Shown here in pieces: positions 9,391 to 20,513 of a stretch of 64,000 nucleotides of DNA. The position numbers and the translations under genes were made by a program. Position 1 is the first letter of the stretch. Every line of letters begins with the position of its first letter. The stretch lies in NCBI GenBank assembly GCA_047967505.1, contig CM106538.1; one strand, 5' to 3'. The DNA is from Dipteris shenzhenensis. Taxonomy: Eukaryota > Polypodiophyta > Polypodiopsida > Gleicheniales. Below the pieces are notes generated by a model, which worked only from the letters and a program-made list of their open reading frames with translations, was not told where the DNA came from and searched no databases.

Positions 9391-11868
9391 TTAACGAGAT
9401 TCTCCTGATCTCAATCTGCCTATCCATGGCGAAGTATGTGAACCACTGCTAAAGGACACTGCAGATCCACTGATATTTTGTGATTGTTGCTGTGAATTTT
9501 GTGCAGCATTACCATTTTGTGCATCTACATCGATCATCACATTTACTAGTTTATACCAGCTGCTCATCTCATCAAAAACATCTCTGCTCACTGTGAACTT
9601 ACGTGTAGAAGGGTTATAGCATCTATACCCTTTCTGCTGTAGAGAATAACCAATAAAGATGCACTTCTCAGCCTTTGGATCCAACTTGGACCTCAACTCA
9701 TCTGGCACATGAACATAGGCAATGCAACCAAAAATTTTAAAATGAGAAATGTCTGGTTTCCTACCAGTATACATCTCCTCTGGCGTCATGCCATGTATTG
9801 CTACAGTGGGAGTCCTGTTCATTATATAAATTGCTGTAGCAACTGCTTCAGCCCAATAATAATCTGGTAGATCTTTTTCATTTAGCATGGCTCGAGATAC
9901 CTCTCCAATATGCCTGTTTTTCCTTTCTGCAATTCCATTTTGCTGTGGGGTATGACTGCATGAATATTGCTGCTTTATGCCATGCTCCTGCAGGAACCTT
10001 GCAAACTCATTTGAGAGGTACTCTCCCCCTCCATCTGACCTTAGGCATTTTATTTGCAGGCCTGTTTCTTTTTCAACCATAGCTTTGAAAGCTTTGAAGT
10101 GCCCAAACACTTCACTTTTCTTTTTCATAAAATACACCCAAAGTTTTCTGCTGAAGTCATCAATAAATGTGACAAAATAGTGACAGCCACCAATAGATGC
10201 AGCTTTAGTAGTCCACACATCAGAGTGGATTAATTCCAATGGCTTTTTACTCTCTTGAACATGCCTAGGAAAAGGTTTCCTTGCCTGTTTCCCAAATTGA
10301 CGGGCTTCACAAACCTTGTGCATTTCTGCAACCTTGAATTTAGGCAATCCTGCAACAATATTTTGGGCTTGCATTGATTTAAGTCGCTGTATATTAACAT
10401 GACCAATGCGTTTGTGCCAAATATCAATATCTGCAACTACACCGGTCCCATGTGCAAACATTGTTGCACTCAATTCAGGCATGTCCGCATCCAGCGTAAA
10501 CATCCTGCCCTTCTTCTTTCCTTTTGCTATCAAGCGACCATTATTTTTCATATCCTCAACAAAGCATCCATGAGGATTAAATCTGACCTGCAAGCCCTGC
10601 TCAACCATTTGACCAATAGAAACCAGGTTCTTGATGATGTTTGGGACATGAAATACATCAGACAAGTATTTCTTTTTCCCATCCTGCATAGACAAAGGAA
10701 TTTCGCCAATCTGCACAATAGGATGTGCAGTATCATCACCAGTCTCCAGAAATCCTAGTTTTTCCATTTTCCTTGCATCCTGCATCCATTCAGCATGACC
10801 TGTCATGTGGTTTGATGCACCTGAGTCAACATACCACACTTCATTGCTTTCTTCTGCACTTGTCACAGAATTTGTCATATGCTGCACCATAAACAAATGC
10901 TCATTTCTGTCATCACCGTATCTACTAGAGGATGCATAATTGCCTTGCTGCAATTTTCCATTCATAATGTCATTCTGCTTTTTGTAGCAGTCTTTAGTCA
11001 TATGCCCCATTTTACCACAGTAGTAGCATTCAACATTGCTGTTTGCATTTTGGCCTCTCTGCCATCCACCACGACCTCTTTGGCTCCCCCTGCCTCTAGA
11101 GTTACCACGTCCTCCTGCATAGGATTGGTTTTCTTGCATTTGCTGCATATTCAGATTTCTACCATGGCCTGCAGATCGGCCTCCTCTACCTCTATCTCTA
11201 CCTCTGCCAGCATTTGAGTAGAAGACAGTTTCTTTTGAAGTTCCTGCTGAAGAAGATGCACCACCATTTCTTTGCTCTTCAGAAATTTAAAGAGCAATCA
11301 ACTCCTCAAAATTAGGAAATTTTTCACGGACGGAAATGGATGTCCGAAACTGTGCATAATCCTTTCCTAGACCATTCAAGGTCACAGAAACTAGATCGTC
11401 ATCATCCACTGGCGACCCAATGGAAGCAAGTGCATCCGCAATTTTCTTCACCTTCATGTGGTAGTCATTGATGCTCATATTTTCTCTCTGCACATTGTGC
11501 AGCTCCTGCTTGAGCTACATTTTCCTGGCTTGCGTATTTGTGCTGTACATTTTTGCCAAAGTATCCCATGCCTCCTTTGGCGTACTTGCATCCTGAATAT
11601 GCACAATCATGGAGTCCGAAATATTGATAGACAGCCAGTACATAACTTTCCTGGCTCTCTCATGCCATCCTTTGAATGCCTGCATTTCCGGTTGATTGGG
11701 AACATTAGGAAGAATAGGTTCTTCTTCATTTCCTGTAATGAACTCCCAATAGCCTTTTCCCATCAAGAAATTCGTCATTCTAAACTTCCATGCCTGGAAG
11801 TTGTTCTTGTCAAGCTTTTCAGTGACAATCTGTGAAAGAGAATCAGATGCCATTATAGAACACTGCAA
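9391..11868 (-). pseudogene. gag, protease and integrase of element A
   Basis: One reading frame from the ATG at 11868 (a second in-frame ATG, giving MASDS, is at 11853) to 9391, interrupted only by TAG at 11512-11514 (a CAG in the expected protein) and TAA at 11284-11286. Order: gag of the UBN2 type (DKNNFQAWKFRM; INDYHMKVKKIADAL), an RG-rich stretch, zinc knuckle CYYCGKMGHMTKDC near 11000-11035, protease site YVDSGASNHMT near 10800-10835, integrase zinc region HKRIGH, integrase core with HSDVW, RSDGGGEY and AERKNRH, and the C-terminal KCIFIGYSLQQKGYRCY region. The zinc motif reads CEAR instead of CEAC, losing one metal ligand, while copy 1 keeps the Cys. This is the best-preserved copia polyprotein in the window. 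Confidence 0.92.
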
Positions 11869-12342
11869 AATATTATGTCACTGCAAAAAAACACAGCTTT
11901 TGCCTCACACGGGCAGATCTGCAAAACTGACGAAAGTGGTATTTCACCACACAATCACTTCCTAGTGACGATTTTGCATCAATAGGCAACAAGCATGAAT
12001 CTACAACTCCCAATGTCTCTGCGCACAGGCATACGATGCAATTTCTGCGGTAACTTTTCACCGACCTGCAGAACAGTGGTCGCACAGCAAAAACAGGGCC
12101 TTTTTCTTAGTGCTTGCGGAGAACTTCTGCCTCCAAAATGGCTTTGCCCTCCCCCGCAGCATATAATGCCCTCTCGCCACACCGCGAAGGGCGTCTCAAT
12201 CTGAGACAGTGCACTCTTGCACTTCCGGCTGTGCTACCTGCAGAGATTTGCTCCCAAACTCGAAAAAGGAAAGCAACACTGGTCCTCTTACCAGGACACT
12301 GCGAACTTGGTTTGCTTTCTTGAGCTCCTTACCATGAACAAG
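11869..12342 (-). other. 5' leader of element A
   Basis: Untranslated leader between the PBS and the gag ATG. It contains the box TTTTTTTGCAGTGACATAAT just upstream of gag, which recurs almost unchanged in the small copia fragment at 60034. No ORF of interest. Confidence 0.7.
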
Positions 12343-12354
12343 GCTCTGATACCA
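12343..12354 (-). other. Primer-binding site of element A
   Basis: The minus strand reads TGGTATCAGAGC directly after the 5' LTR end with no gap; it is complementary to the 3' end of plant initiator tRNA-Met. Identical sites occur for B, C/T1 and the TRIM. Confidence 0.95.
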
Positions 12355-12706
12355 TGTGAAGATAGTGGGAGAGAGGGAAGGAGTCTCACTTGAGGCTTTC
12401 TCACAATCACAATGGGGGAATACACACAAAGGTGGAGGCTGAAAATAGTTTCCTCTTCTTAGTTGTGAAAGCCAAAAGAACTCTAGTACAAAGAAAATAG
12501 AAGAACCCTATATGTGGGTCTCAAACCAAACTCAACTAACTAAGGTGGCATACTAACTGAGCCACAAACTAGAGTAGATAAGGATAGCTGTCATCCAGCT
12601 ATTATTCATGGGCGGTGTACCAACCGCATCTCCAGCTAACAAGTCGGTGACATAAATACACAACGGTCACCCTAGCATATCGCGAGTGGAGCTCGATATC
12701 TCAACA
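12355..12706 (-). repeat. 5' LTR of element A
   Basis: 352 bp, about 97% identical to the 3' LTR at 7186-7538 by eye. It is followed by the second copy of the GGCAC target duplication at 12707-12711. Confidence 0.95.
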
Positions 12707-12711
12707 GGCAC

Positions 12712-13323
12712 TGCCTCCCAGCTGTGCGCTCTTGTGTGAGAAGGTTTGATTGCATGCTGGAAATAGTAGTGGATGGAGGCTTGATGCTACGGAATCAAGG
12801 TTGCTATAGCCAATGATGAATATGGGCTTCACGGGCTTGCTCTTATATAGCCACCAGTCGTAGTCGGTTAGACCCAATCAGGAGACCGACTCAGTTGGCT
12901 CAAAATGGCCGACTAGAGGTTGGTACCAAAATAGGCCACCGACCACACGTTTGAACCATGGTGTAGAATAGAGCAACTAACCTATGGTTACCGTTCGGGG
13001 CCCAAAGCCATCTGGGATCATCTGGGGCTCCACATGGGCCCCACAGCCTGAGAGTGAGCTGCCCCAGGAAATGCTTCATCGACCCTCAGTGCAGTCAGTC
13101 AAGGGATGCCTTCCCGCACTTGCATGTAGCCTAGTTGGCAGTGTGCCAACTCTATCTGAACTCATCCAGCCATCAAGCCACACATGTCCCCCATCTGGTG
13201 TCCAAACCAGGACCTATTGGATAACCGATCTACTCAAATGCCTTCTGCTCATATGGGGGGCTTACAAGTAGAGTTAGCTAGTTCTTGAGTAGTTACATGA
13301 GAGTGGAGCATTGATATCTAACA
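12712..13323 (-). repeat. 3' LTR of element B, second part
   Basis: Continuation of the LTR begun at 7061, giving a total of about 740 bp. It ends TATCTAACA and is followed by a C-rich tract (minus-strand GGACATTGAGGGGGGG), the same polypurine tract seen in D and G. Confidence 0.85.
12842..12943 (-). promoter_or_regulatory. TATA box and RCCGAC cluster in the LTR of B
   Basis: Reading the minus strand, a TATATAAG box (12842-12849) lies downstream of four RCCGAC-type hexamers (12863-12868 in one orientation; 12885-12890, 12908-12913 and 12938-12943 in the other). RCCGAC is the known core of the plant DRE/CRT element bound by DREB/CBF factors. D and G carry the same arrangement. Function is inferred only from motif and spacing. 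Confidence 0.45.
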
Positions 13324-13352
13324 CCCCCCCTCAATGTCCACCCATAAGTGAA

Positions 13353-13790
13353 CTACTTTTTCGGCCCAATGCCAAGTCGATGAAGATGCCTCTCCAGCAA
13401 GTCTCTTCCAAGAGCCTTCGTGAAGATGTCCGCAGCATTCTCTGTAGTCAGACAGTACACCAAGTCAACCTCTCCATCCATGATGAGCTCATGTACAAAG
13501 TGATATTGAATCTCAATGTGTTTTGTGTAAGCGTGGAACACAGGGTTCTTCGCAATTGCCATGTAAGCTGGCACATAAAGAATATCAGAAAACTATTTTA
13601 CAACTCCATCTGATTTGAGAGCAATTGTACCTTTTCCTTTTGCTGGACATTTTGCCGACTGCTACCAGGATGTCATTCCCTACTGGATGTAGAGAGGTAT
13701 ACACCAATCCTTCCGACTGGTCATGTGGCACGATGCACCACTGTCAATAATCCAAGGTTCATCCGCAGGTACATGAAGTGCCTCTATGCA
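13353..13790 (-). pseudogene. RNase H tail fused to protease region, element B
   Basis: Reading the minus strand, protease sequence (DEPWIIDSGASCHMTSRKDW, about 13700-13765) continues to SDILYVP near 13570. It then jumps directly into the RNase H C-terminus (MAIAKNPVFHAYTKHIEIQYH ... ADIFTKALG ... HLHRLGIG, 13353-13566). Integrase, RT and most of RNase H are missing. The junction is precise and leaves flanking codons recognisable, so it is a single internal deletion of about 3 kb relative to D or G. Confidence 0.85.
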
Positions 13791-13874
13791 AATCTCCTCA
13801 ATTCCTACAAATAGCTCTACTGGTACTGCTGTTGTTGGACTCTTTCTTTACTCCGTTCTTCTCATCTGCAATCT

Positions 13875-14697
13875 TCTTCTAGCACTCATTCTGCTTGTGT
13901 CTTACCTTATTGCAATAGAAGCACTTGATGTTCTTCTTTCTCTTTTTATCATCAGAAGAAGATGGGTTACCAGATTCCTTACCCTTTCCTTTCTTTGATC
14001 TAGCCGAGAAGGCCGAATCTTCTACAATCCTCATCTTTTAACTCATCTCCTCCTCAGAAGCATCGCGCTGAAATCCTCAAAGTTGAGGGGCAGATTTATG
14101 TTTTGCGTATTCAATGCTGTAACAAGACCATCGTACTTTGGTGGGAGAATCCGTATGCACCTTTGTGCTAGATTCTTGCTGGTGATGGTGATGCCAATTG
14201 CAATCATCTGATTGCGTAGATTCTTCACCTTGAAGATGAACTTCTCTACCATTTCAGACTCAGACAGTTTCTCGTTCACGAGTTGAGTCTCCAAATTCTG
14301 AATCCACATCTGATTCATGGTCTCATACTGATTTTTCAAGACCGTCCATGCCTCCTCCACTGTGGTGACATGTTGAATTAATGCCATGACAGAATCACTT
14401 ACACTGCAGACAATAGAACATAGCGCATCTGCATTTCTTCTTGTCCACACGAGAATCTGATCTGCAGTTGGTACTATCTGTAGTCCTACTTTCCGGCGGC
14501 TTCACGTCCACCCCAGTAGTAGTATCCCAAAGCTTGTATGCACTTAGGGATGTCTTCATCTTGAACTTCCAGAGTGGATAGTTAGTGCCGTCCAACTTTT
14601 TTCTTTCGCCGAATGGTGGGATTCGCAGTTTTGCAGGCTGGGTCATCTCTTTGGGCCATCTCTCACAATCTACTTGCAAACAGAAACACACTACCAA
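13875..14697 (-). pseudogene. gag of element B with zinc knuckle
   Basis: Copia gag: N-terminal LDGTNYPLWKFKMKTSLSAYKLWD (14490-14640), the UBN2-type core ADALCSIV...ALIQHVTTVEEAWTVLKNQYE, CIRILPPKYDGLVTALNTQ and FEDFSAMLL (14043-14450). A CCHC knuckle CFYCNKVRHKQNEC follows at about 13883-13926. Two frame changes separate the pieces. Gag would form the particle shell, and the knuckle would bind RNA. It is closely similar to the gag of D and G. Confidence 0.85.
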
Positions 14698-14717
14698 ATC
14701 TTCTTGCTAGAGCCCAA

Positions 14718-14729
14718 GCTCTGATACCA
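14718..14729 (-). other. Primer-binding site of element B
   Basis: Minus strand TGGTATCAGAGC directly adjoining the LTR start at 14730; initiator tRNA-Met type. Confidence 0.92.
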
Positions 14730-14844
14730 TGTAAGAAAACAATACAACGTATGTGCTCAACAAATAACAGGATCTCGTATGCAACAGAGAGGAAAGTTGA
14801 TAGTATGGAGAATCCAAAAATTGATTACTAAAAAATTGATACAA
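14730..14844 (-). repeat. 5' LTR of element B, truncated
   Basis: 115 bp matching the start of the 3' LTR (7061-7175) with a few differences. It breaks after GATACAA and is fused to RT sequence of element C, so the outer 600 bp of this LTR and B's right target duplication are gone. Confidence 0.88.
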
Positions 14845-17800
14845 CCATTGAGAAATGCATTCTTGACATCAAGCTGATACACATTCCATCTACTGAGTGT
14901 CACTAGTGATATCAAGAACCGTATGGAATCCAGCTTTGCTACCAGAGCATAAGTCTCATCATAGTCTTGCCACATATTCTTGTGCAAATCCTTTTGCAAC
15001 TAGTATGGCTTTGTATCTCTAAATACTACCATCTAGATTGTACTTCACTTTGTATACCCATTTGTTTGCTATGGCCTTCTTTCCTGCTGAAAGGTCACAT
15101 AATTCCCAAGTATTATCCTTATACAGAGCATCCATTTCTTCATTCATAGCAGTTTGCCATTTTGGCTTGTCTATTGCATCTTTGAAGTACACTGGCTCTT
15201 CTGTAGCCATGATGGTAGTCATAAGAGCATAGTTAGTGGTTTCCACCTGAATTGCTTTGCCTTTCTCAGGATATGTCAATCTGGTTGGAGATCTGCTTTC
15301 CCTAGTAGACCATCTGTGCTGCTGTGGCTCTACTTGGGGTGTTGAAGGGGTGTTGCTGGCAATTCTTGCTCTTCTTCATCAACCTGTTCTGTAGATGACT
15401 GTGAAGTCGATGCTTCTAACTCCTATGTAGTGAGGTTTTTCATTTTGATTCCTCATCAAAGATTACATCTCTAGAGATAATGACTTTGTGGTTGATGGAA
15501 TCATACAATTTGTATGCTTTGCTTTCTTCACTGTAGCCAACCATGATGCATTTGCATGACTTCGCATCCAATTTCCTACGATGATCATTATGTATGTGGG
15601 CATATGCTATGCAACCAAATATGCAGAGATTCCCAATGTTTGACTTGTGTCTAGTAAATGCTTCATAAGGAGTCATACCTTGTATTAGTTTGGTAGGAAG
15701 CCGATTAAGCAAGTAGTTTGATGTAGCTATTGCTTTTGCCCAATACTAATTCGGAAGATGCTTTTCGCTAAGCATTGCTCTAGCACTGTCTGCTAAAGTC
15801 CCATTCTTCCTTTCAGCTCTTGCATTCTGCTGAGGAGTATCTGCACATGTGAATTGTCTTCGAATGCTGTGATTTCTGTAAAAGTTCATGAATGCTAAAG
15901 ACATGTACTCACCTCCTCTATCTGATCTCATGACCTTGATCTTTCTGCCTGTCTGGTTTTCTACCATGGCTTTGAATTCTTGAAATCTAGAAAACACTTC
16001 AGATTTCTCTTTCAGAAAGTATACCCAACAATATCTGATGAAGTCATCGATGAAAGTCAAGTAGTAAAGTGAACCATTGATGCTGCGGGTCTGGGCATAA
16101 TCCCATACATCTATATGTATCAAATCAAGAATATCTCATGCACGAGAGGTACTTTTGACAAAGTTAGAACTTCGCTTTTGTTTGCCGAAGTAGCATGCTT
16201 CGCAAACTTTTCCAAGAAATTGTAGCTTCGGAATCCCAGTTGCCATATTTTGATTCCTGAGATCTAACAAGTACTTAAAGTTGACATGACCATATCTCGT
16301 GGCATCTGTTGTAGTTGAGCTGACATGGCATGCTTATCTGGTACTATAGCTAGCATTTTGTATAAGCATCCTTCCTTGACACCTTTTGCTACTAGCTGAC
16401 ATCTTTTGGATTTATCTCTGATAGCGCATTCATCACCGTCGAAGATGAGTTTGTAATTGTGTTCTGTCATTTGACCTACTGAAAAAAGGTTCTTGCTGAG
16501 CTTTGGAACATAGAGCACATCTTTCACTAATCCTTTTGTACCAGTGAAATTGTTCATAGGGATAATGCCTGTCCCTTGAATTGGATTCGGTGTATTGTCT
16601 GCTGTGTAATGACATTTTTCTAACCTTATAATGGTTTCATCTCTGTGAACCATTCCTAATGATTTGTCATGTGAGATGATGCACCGCTGTCGATGTAACA
16701 AGGATCCTATTCCACTTGGTTGACTTGATAGCTATAATCCTATTTGGGATTGAAATCAGTGTCTAGGTACACTCTAGGTACACTGTATCAATCTGATGCA
16801 ATTCCTCGCTTGCAAGAAACATATTTCCATGTTCATTTGCAAAATGACTATGACTAGAATGTCCACCACGATGATTTCCTCTACCTCAAAAATTCCCTCG
16901 ATTATTGCTGGATTGACCGCCTTGGTCGTATTGCTTCTTGCGACAATCTCTTTCATAGTGTCCAAACTCATGACAGTAGTTGCACTGAATGTTTGACACA
17001 TTGGTGGATGCATTCCCTCGTCCTTGGAATCTTCCTCGATTGGAATGATTTCCTCTTTGTTGATTCTGATGTTGTTAAGGATGATGCTGATGCTGATGTT
17101 GATGCTGACTTTGATTTTGTTGCTGATGATGACCAGTTTTTTGATATGATCTACCTCTGCCTCTGCCTTTGCCTCTGCTTCTATATGAAGCTGTGAATGC
17201 CTGATGATTAGAATGACCTTTATGTGCTTGAATGGCCTAAATCTTGAGTTCCTCTTCACCAAGTAGGACTGACTGAAGTTCTTCCAATGTTGAAATTTGC
17301 TGTTGGATGGAAATACTCTGGACTAGATTCTCGTATCCCTCTCCTAGTCCATTCAAAATGACTTGAACCATTTCTGTGGGGTTCATAGTCTATCCTACTG
17401 TTGCAAGTTGATTGTTGTAGTCTTTTATGCAGAGTACATGAGCATGACCGGTTTCAATGCTGTTGCAAAAACTTTGGTTGATCTGGTTTCTCAGGGTGAG
17501 AATCGTGGATGTGTTCTTGGAATCATAGAGAGCTGTGAACATATCCCATGCTTCTTTTGATGTCTTGACTATGTTGAGCTATCCTAGCATGACATCTTGC
17601 ACATTCTGCTTGATCAAGTGATAGGCGTACTTGTATTTCTTATCCCATTCTGCTTAAGCTCTCAGGCAATGGCAGGATTTGCTACTGGTGCAGAAACTGT
17701 TTGTGTAGATGTAGATCCTGTTGCTAGTGCTGTGACAACAGATGGAGTAGAGATACTGGTGGTTGGATTGTCCAATGGTCTAGGTGTAGACCCATCGACA

Positions 17801-17917
17801 TACTCCCATTTGTCCTGAAGTACAAGAATGGTCTCCATTCAGTATTTCCATGTACCATAATTGGAGTTGTCTAAATTAGCAGATGCCTCTAGATTGAGGT
17901 TGCTAGTTGTAGACATG
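14845..17917 (-). pseudogene. Copia element C (family T) gag-pol
   Basis: Minus-strand polyprotein remnant with many stops and frameshifts. From the gag ATG at about 17917: gag (17200-17917), a Q/H-rich stretch, zinc knuckle CNYCHEFGHYERDC (about 16940-16985), protease YIDSGASSH (about 16690), integrase zinc region and core with IDVWDYA, RSDRGGEY and ARAERKNGT (15746-16123), C-terminal integrase with CIMVGYSEESKAYKLYD (15440-15712), and the RT start TWELCDLSAGKKAIANKWVYK and YQLDVKNAFLNG (14845-15279). The 3' half (rest of RT, RNase H, 3' LTR) is lost at the junction with B. RT and integrase match element I, which also shares its LTR family. Confidence 0.88.
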
Positions 17918-20244
17918 GTGCAAGAAATGTACTCAAAAGTGTCGTGAAAATCTCTATATGAATCAACTGCAAATACACTGACTATGCCAAGTGAAATCTC
18001 TGTATTGTCGATGAAGATAGAACTGCAATATATACAATTTGATATGTATTACAAGGCTTGTGGCAATGATGCCAGGAATAGCCAAGAGTCTTTACAAGGC
18101 TGAAATGATGTGCACGATGCCATGAGATAGCCGAATAGGCTTTACAATGGTGGCATGTGTGTGTGAAATCAAATGCTATCTACCCACTGAAACAATCTAC
18201 AATGCCTCTGAACTCTAAAGTCTACTCACTGAACTAATGAACATAAGGTTTTAGGTAATGTGAAACCGTATATGAGCGTATGGATTGACTTCGAGTAGGT
18301 ACTAGTCGGGAGTTTCGGGGATGGCTTAGATTGGCAACTTGGGGAAATTCAAAGCATCCCCTCTATGGCGATCTAGTCTACTCTGATCTAGATCTATACC
18401 AACCATCGATCAATAAAAGAATAGCAAATAATTCCTTTTCTTTTGTTATTTTTAAGTGCTGGGTCAGATGCGTCGATGTAGAGGCAAATGTATGTGAAGG
18501 AAGTGGTTTTGTCGACAAGGCTAAAATGTGAGTGTAACTTGCACCGAAATGTGTGCATGATGTGATGAGTGCATAGAGCACCAAAAAACGAGCGACTTTC
18601 CTTTTTGGAGCACCCTCAAATTCTTCCTAGATCAAGAGATACGCCTTGATCTAGGTGGAGGGGCAAAAGGAGTGCAAATGTGCTCAATGATGATGTGTCA
18701 CTGTGGGTCACATGAAGTGTGATGTAGCATTGTGCCTAGAAGAGGTGTGCCAGTGAAGCCCTGTGCTGAGGTGACAGAAGTGTTCACATGCAGTAACTGT
18801 GAAGCACTATGTGTGCCTGCAGAGGTCAGTGTTGATTGGATAGCTGAGGTGGCACAGATGATGATGTTAGCAGATGATGTGGTAATGATGATGTGGACTG
18901 ATGATGTGGATTGATGATGTGGTTTTGGATAAGAAGATGATGTGGATTGTTGATGTGGTAGATAAGGTGCTGATGTGTCAACAAGATAGGGTTTGTTGAT
19001 GTGGCACAATGATAGGGGTGACACATGGCACGGGGATAAGGTGATGTGGCTTGATGAAATTATGAGATGCCGATGAAATCTTCGAGATTCTATCATCTTC
19101 TCATGTGATGGTTGACGGATGGAGATGGTGGCAACTGGAAGCTTCGATTGGTGCTGTAGTCTGTGAGCTCATGGAGGAGTAGAAGCGACAAAAGCCTAAG
19201 CCACTGAGCCATGCTATGGTCCACTAGCCGTGTGTAGATGACTTCAATGGTCCAGAAAAGGAGCAGCCCGTGGATGCTGAAGCGCCAAGGCTGTGCACGA
19301 TGGTGCTTAAGGTTGCGGTGCTCGTGGCTTGAGGAAATGGTCATTGAGGATTATTGGCGATGGTAGCATTGATAGGCAGTTGGATTTGAGGACCCGATTT
19401 GGTGTTGCATTGATAAGTGTTGCAGCCCTCAACCATCCATCAGAATAGTGTAGAGCTTTTGGGAAAGGTGGCTAGGAGGTGGAAATTGGAGCCATTTTGG
19501 AGAAGCAGGCTGTTATGGAGTGCTGGTGGCACTATAGGAGCTTGGAGATGGAAGCACTGTAGAGGCTTCGATGGAACCAGGTCAGTGGACGGAGCCTATG
19601 CAGAGCTTTTGGACTTTGGAGTAGGCTGATGAGACGGAGCTGTTGGCCCGTTGGCATTGGAGCTTAAGCCCTAGTGCCTTATATGCAAGAGTCAGGCCAA
19701 ATGGAGAGAGCCGGGCTGCACATCTTGTAGCAGTTGATCGTTGGTGGCCTTTGCATAAAATAGGCATCGAACAATCGTAGAAGAGGCTTGCAAGAGCTGT
19801 CTTTCAAAAGTTCGTGCTAAAGAGGCTTGCAAAAGTCAGAGTCGGTCATGTAGAGCCTTAGGCTTGTTGTAGAAGCTAGGTAGACATTGAGGGTAGCCAG
19901 GCGCAGAAGGTCTTCTTTGTTCAGAGAGAGTAGGATCTCTAAATCCCCTCTCAATCCACAAGTAGAACAATAGATAGAGATAAATCTCTCTCTTTCTCTC
20001 CCAAACTCAATAGATCTCTCTCACAAAGGACTCTCACAAACTCAAAAGAAATGAACTCTCAACCCTCACAACTAAAATGAACGGAAATCTCTTATGGAAT
20101 GATGGAAATTTTATCTCAACACAATGAAAAAAATCTTCTCTTGACGGAAGTGAACTTGCTTGAAGAATACTCAAGAGAACCTCTCAATCTCTCAATCACT
20201 CTCACTCTCAAAAGGATCGCAATGCCTCAGCGGAAGGCAAGGGA
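17918..20244 (-). other. Long leader of element C
   Basis: About 2.3 kb between the gag start and the PBS, with no recognised gene and no clear nested element. It contains a GATGATGTGG-rich microsatellite-like stretch (18850-19050), whose long open frames reflect low complexity, and a CT-rich leader next to the PBS (19940-20240). The length is unusual for a copia leader; an undetected insertion is possible. Confidence 0.5.
18850..19050. repeat. GATGATGTGG-type simple repeat
   Basis: Irregular repetition of GATGATGTGG/TTGATGTGG units within the leader of element C. It produces Ser/Thr/His-rich spurious ORFs on the minus strand. Confidence 0.7.
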
Positions 20245-20256
20245 GCTCTGATACCA
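20245..20256 (-). other. Primer-binding site of element C
   Basis: Minus strand TGGTATCAGAGC adjoining the LTR at 20257; initiator tRNA-Met type. Confidence 0.92.
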
Positions 20257-20513
20257 TGACAAAATATGAAGAGGGGAGAGGAGAAGAGTGGAGATGAGGA
20301 GAGAGGGCACAGTTAGAGAGCACACCTTAAATGACTAACTGTACACTAGATTTAGTTGAAAAAATAGAATATATACAAACCCATTTAGGGTTAGGGTTAG
20401 GGGATCTAACCCTTTCCTTTATAGCACTCTATAAGGTTAGTGCTATGCACATATGATCACGTGATGGTGCTATGCACACATGATCACATGACGTTGAGCA
20501 TGAACTCTCAACA
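20257..20513 (-). repeat. 5' LTR of element C (family T)
   Basis: 257 bp starting TGACAAAATATGAAG and ending CTCAACA. Related copies are the 3' LTR of T2 (28736-28956) and, in the opposite orientation, the LTR of element I (48084-48313). It contains a short GGGTTAGGGTTAGGGG stretch. Confidence 0.88.

Larger units (their letters stand above)
7186..12706 (-). mobile_element. Complete Ty1/copia retrotransposon A inserted in the LTR of B
   Basis: Full-length minus-strand element of about 5.5 kb, with LTRs of 353 and 352 bp that both begin TGTGAAGATAG and end CTCAACA. The 5-bp target duplication GGCAC lies at 7181-7185 and 12707-12711. An initiator-Met tRNA primer-binding site abuts the 5' LTR and a polypurine tract abuts the 3' LTR. 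By eye the LTRs differ at roughly ten positions plus a one-base gap (about 97% identity), suggesting a fairly young insertion. Domain order gag, protease, integrase, RT, RNase H is that of copia. The coding region carries a few stops and frameshifts. Confidence 0.95.
7061..14844 (-). mobile_element. Copia element B, internally deleted, split by element A, 5' LTR truncated
   Basis: Minus-strand element. Its 3' LTR is in two pieces (7061-7185 and 12712-13323) because element A inserted into it; the interior is 13324-14717, the PBS 14718-14729, and the 5' LTR survives only as 14730-14844 before it joins copia C sequence. The two LTR copies share the start TGTAAGAAAACAATACAAC and diverge slightly. 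Protein similarity and the polypurine tract place B in the same family as D and G. The interior is only about 1.4 kb because everything between protease and the end of RNase H is deleted, so B could have moved only with proteins from another copy. Confidence 0.85.

Noticed and set aside
18698-19096. 132-codon minus-strand ORF rich in Ser/His/Thr
   Set aside because: It derives from the GATGATGTGG simple repeat and has no motif or upstream signals.
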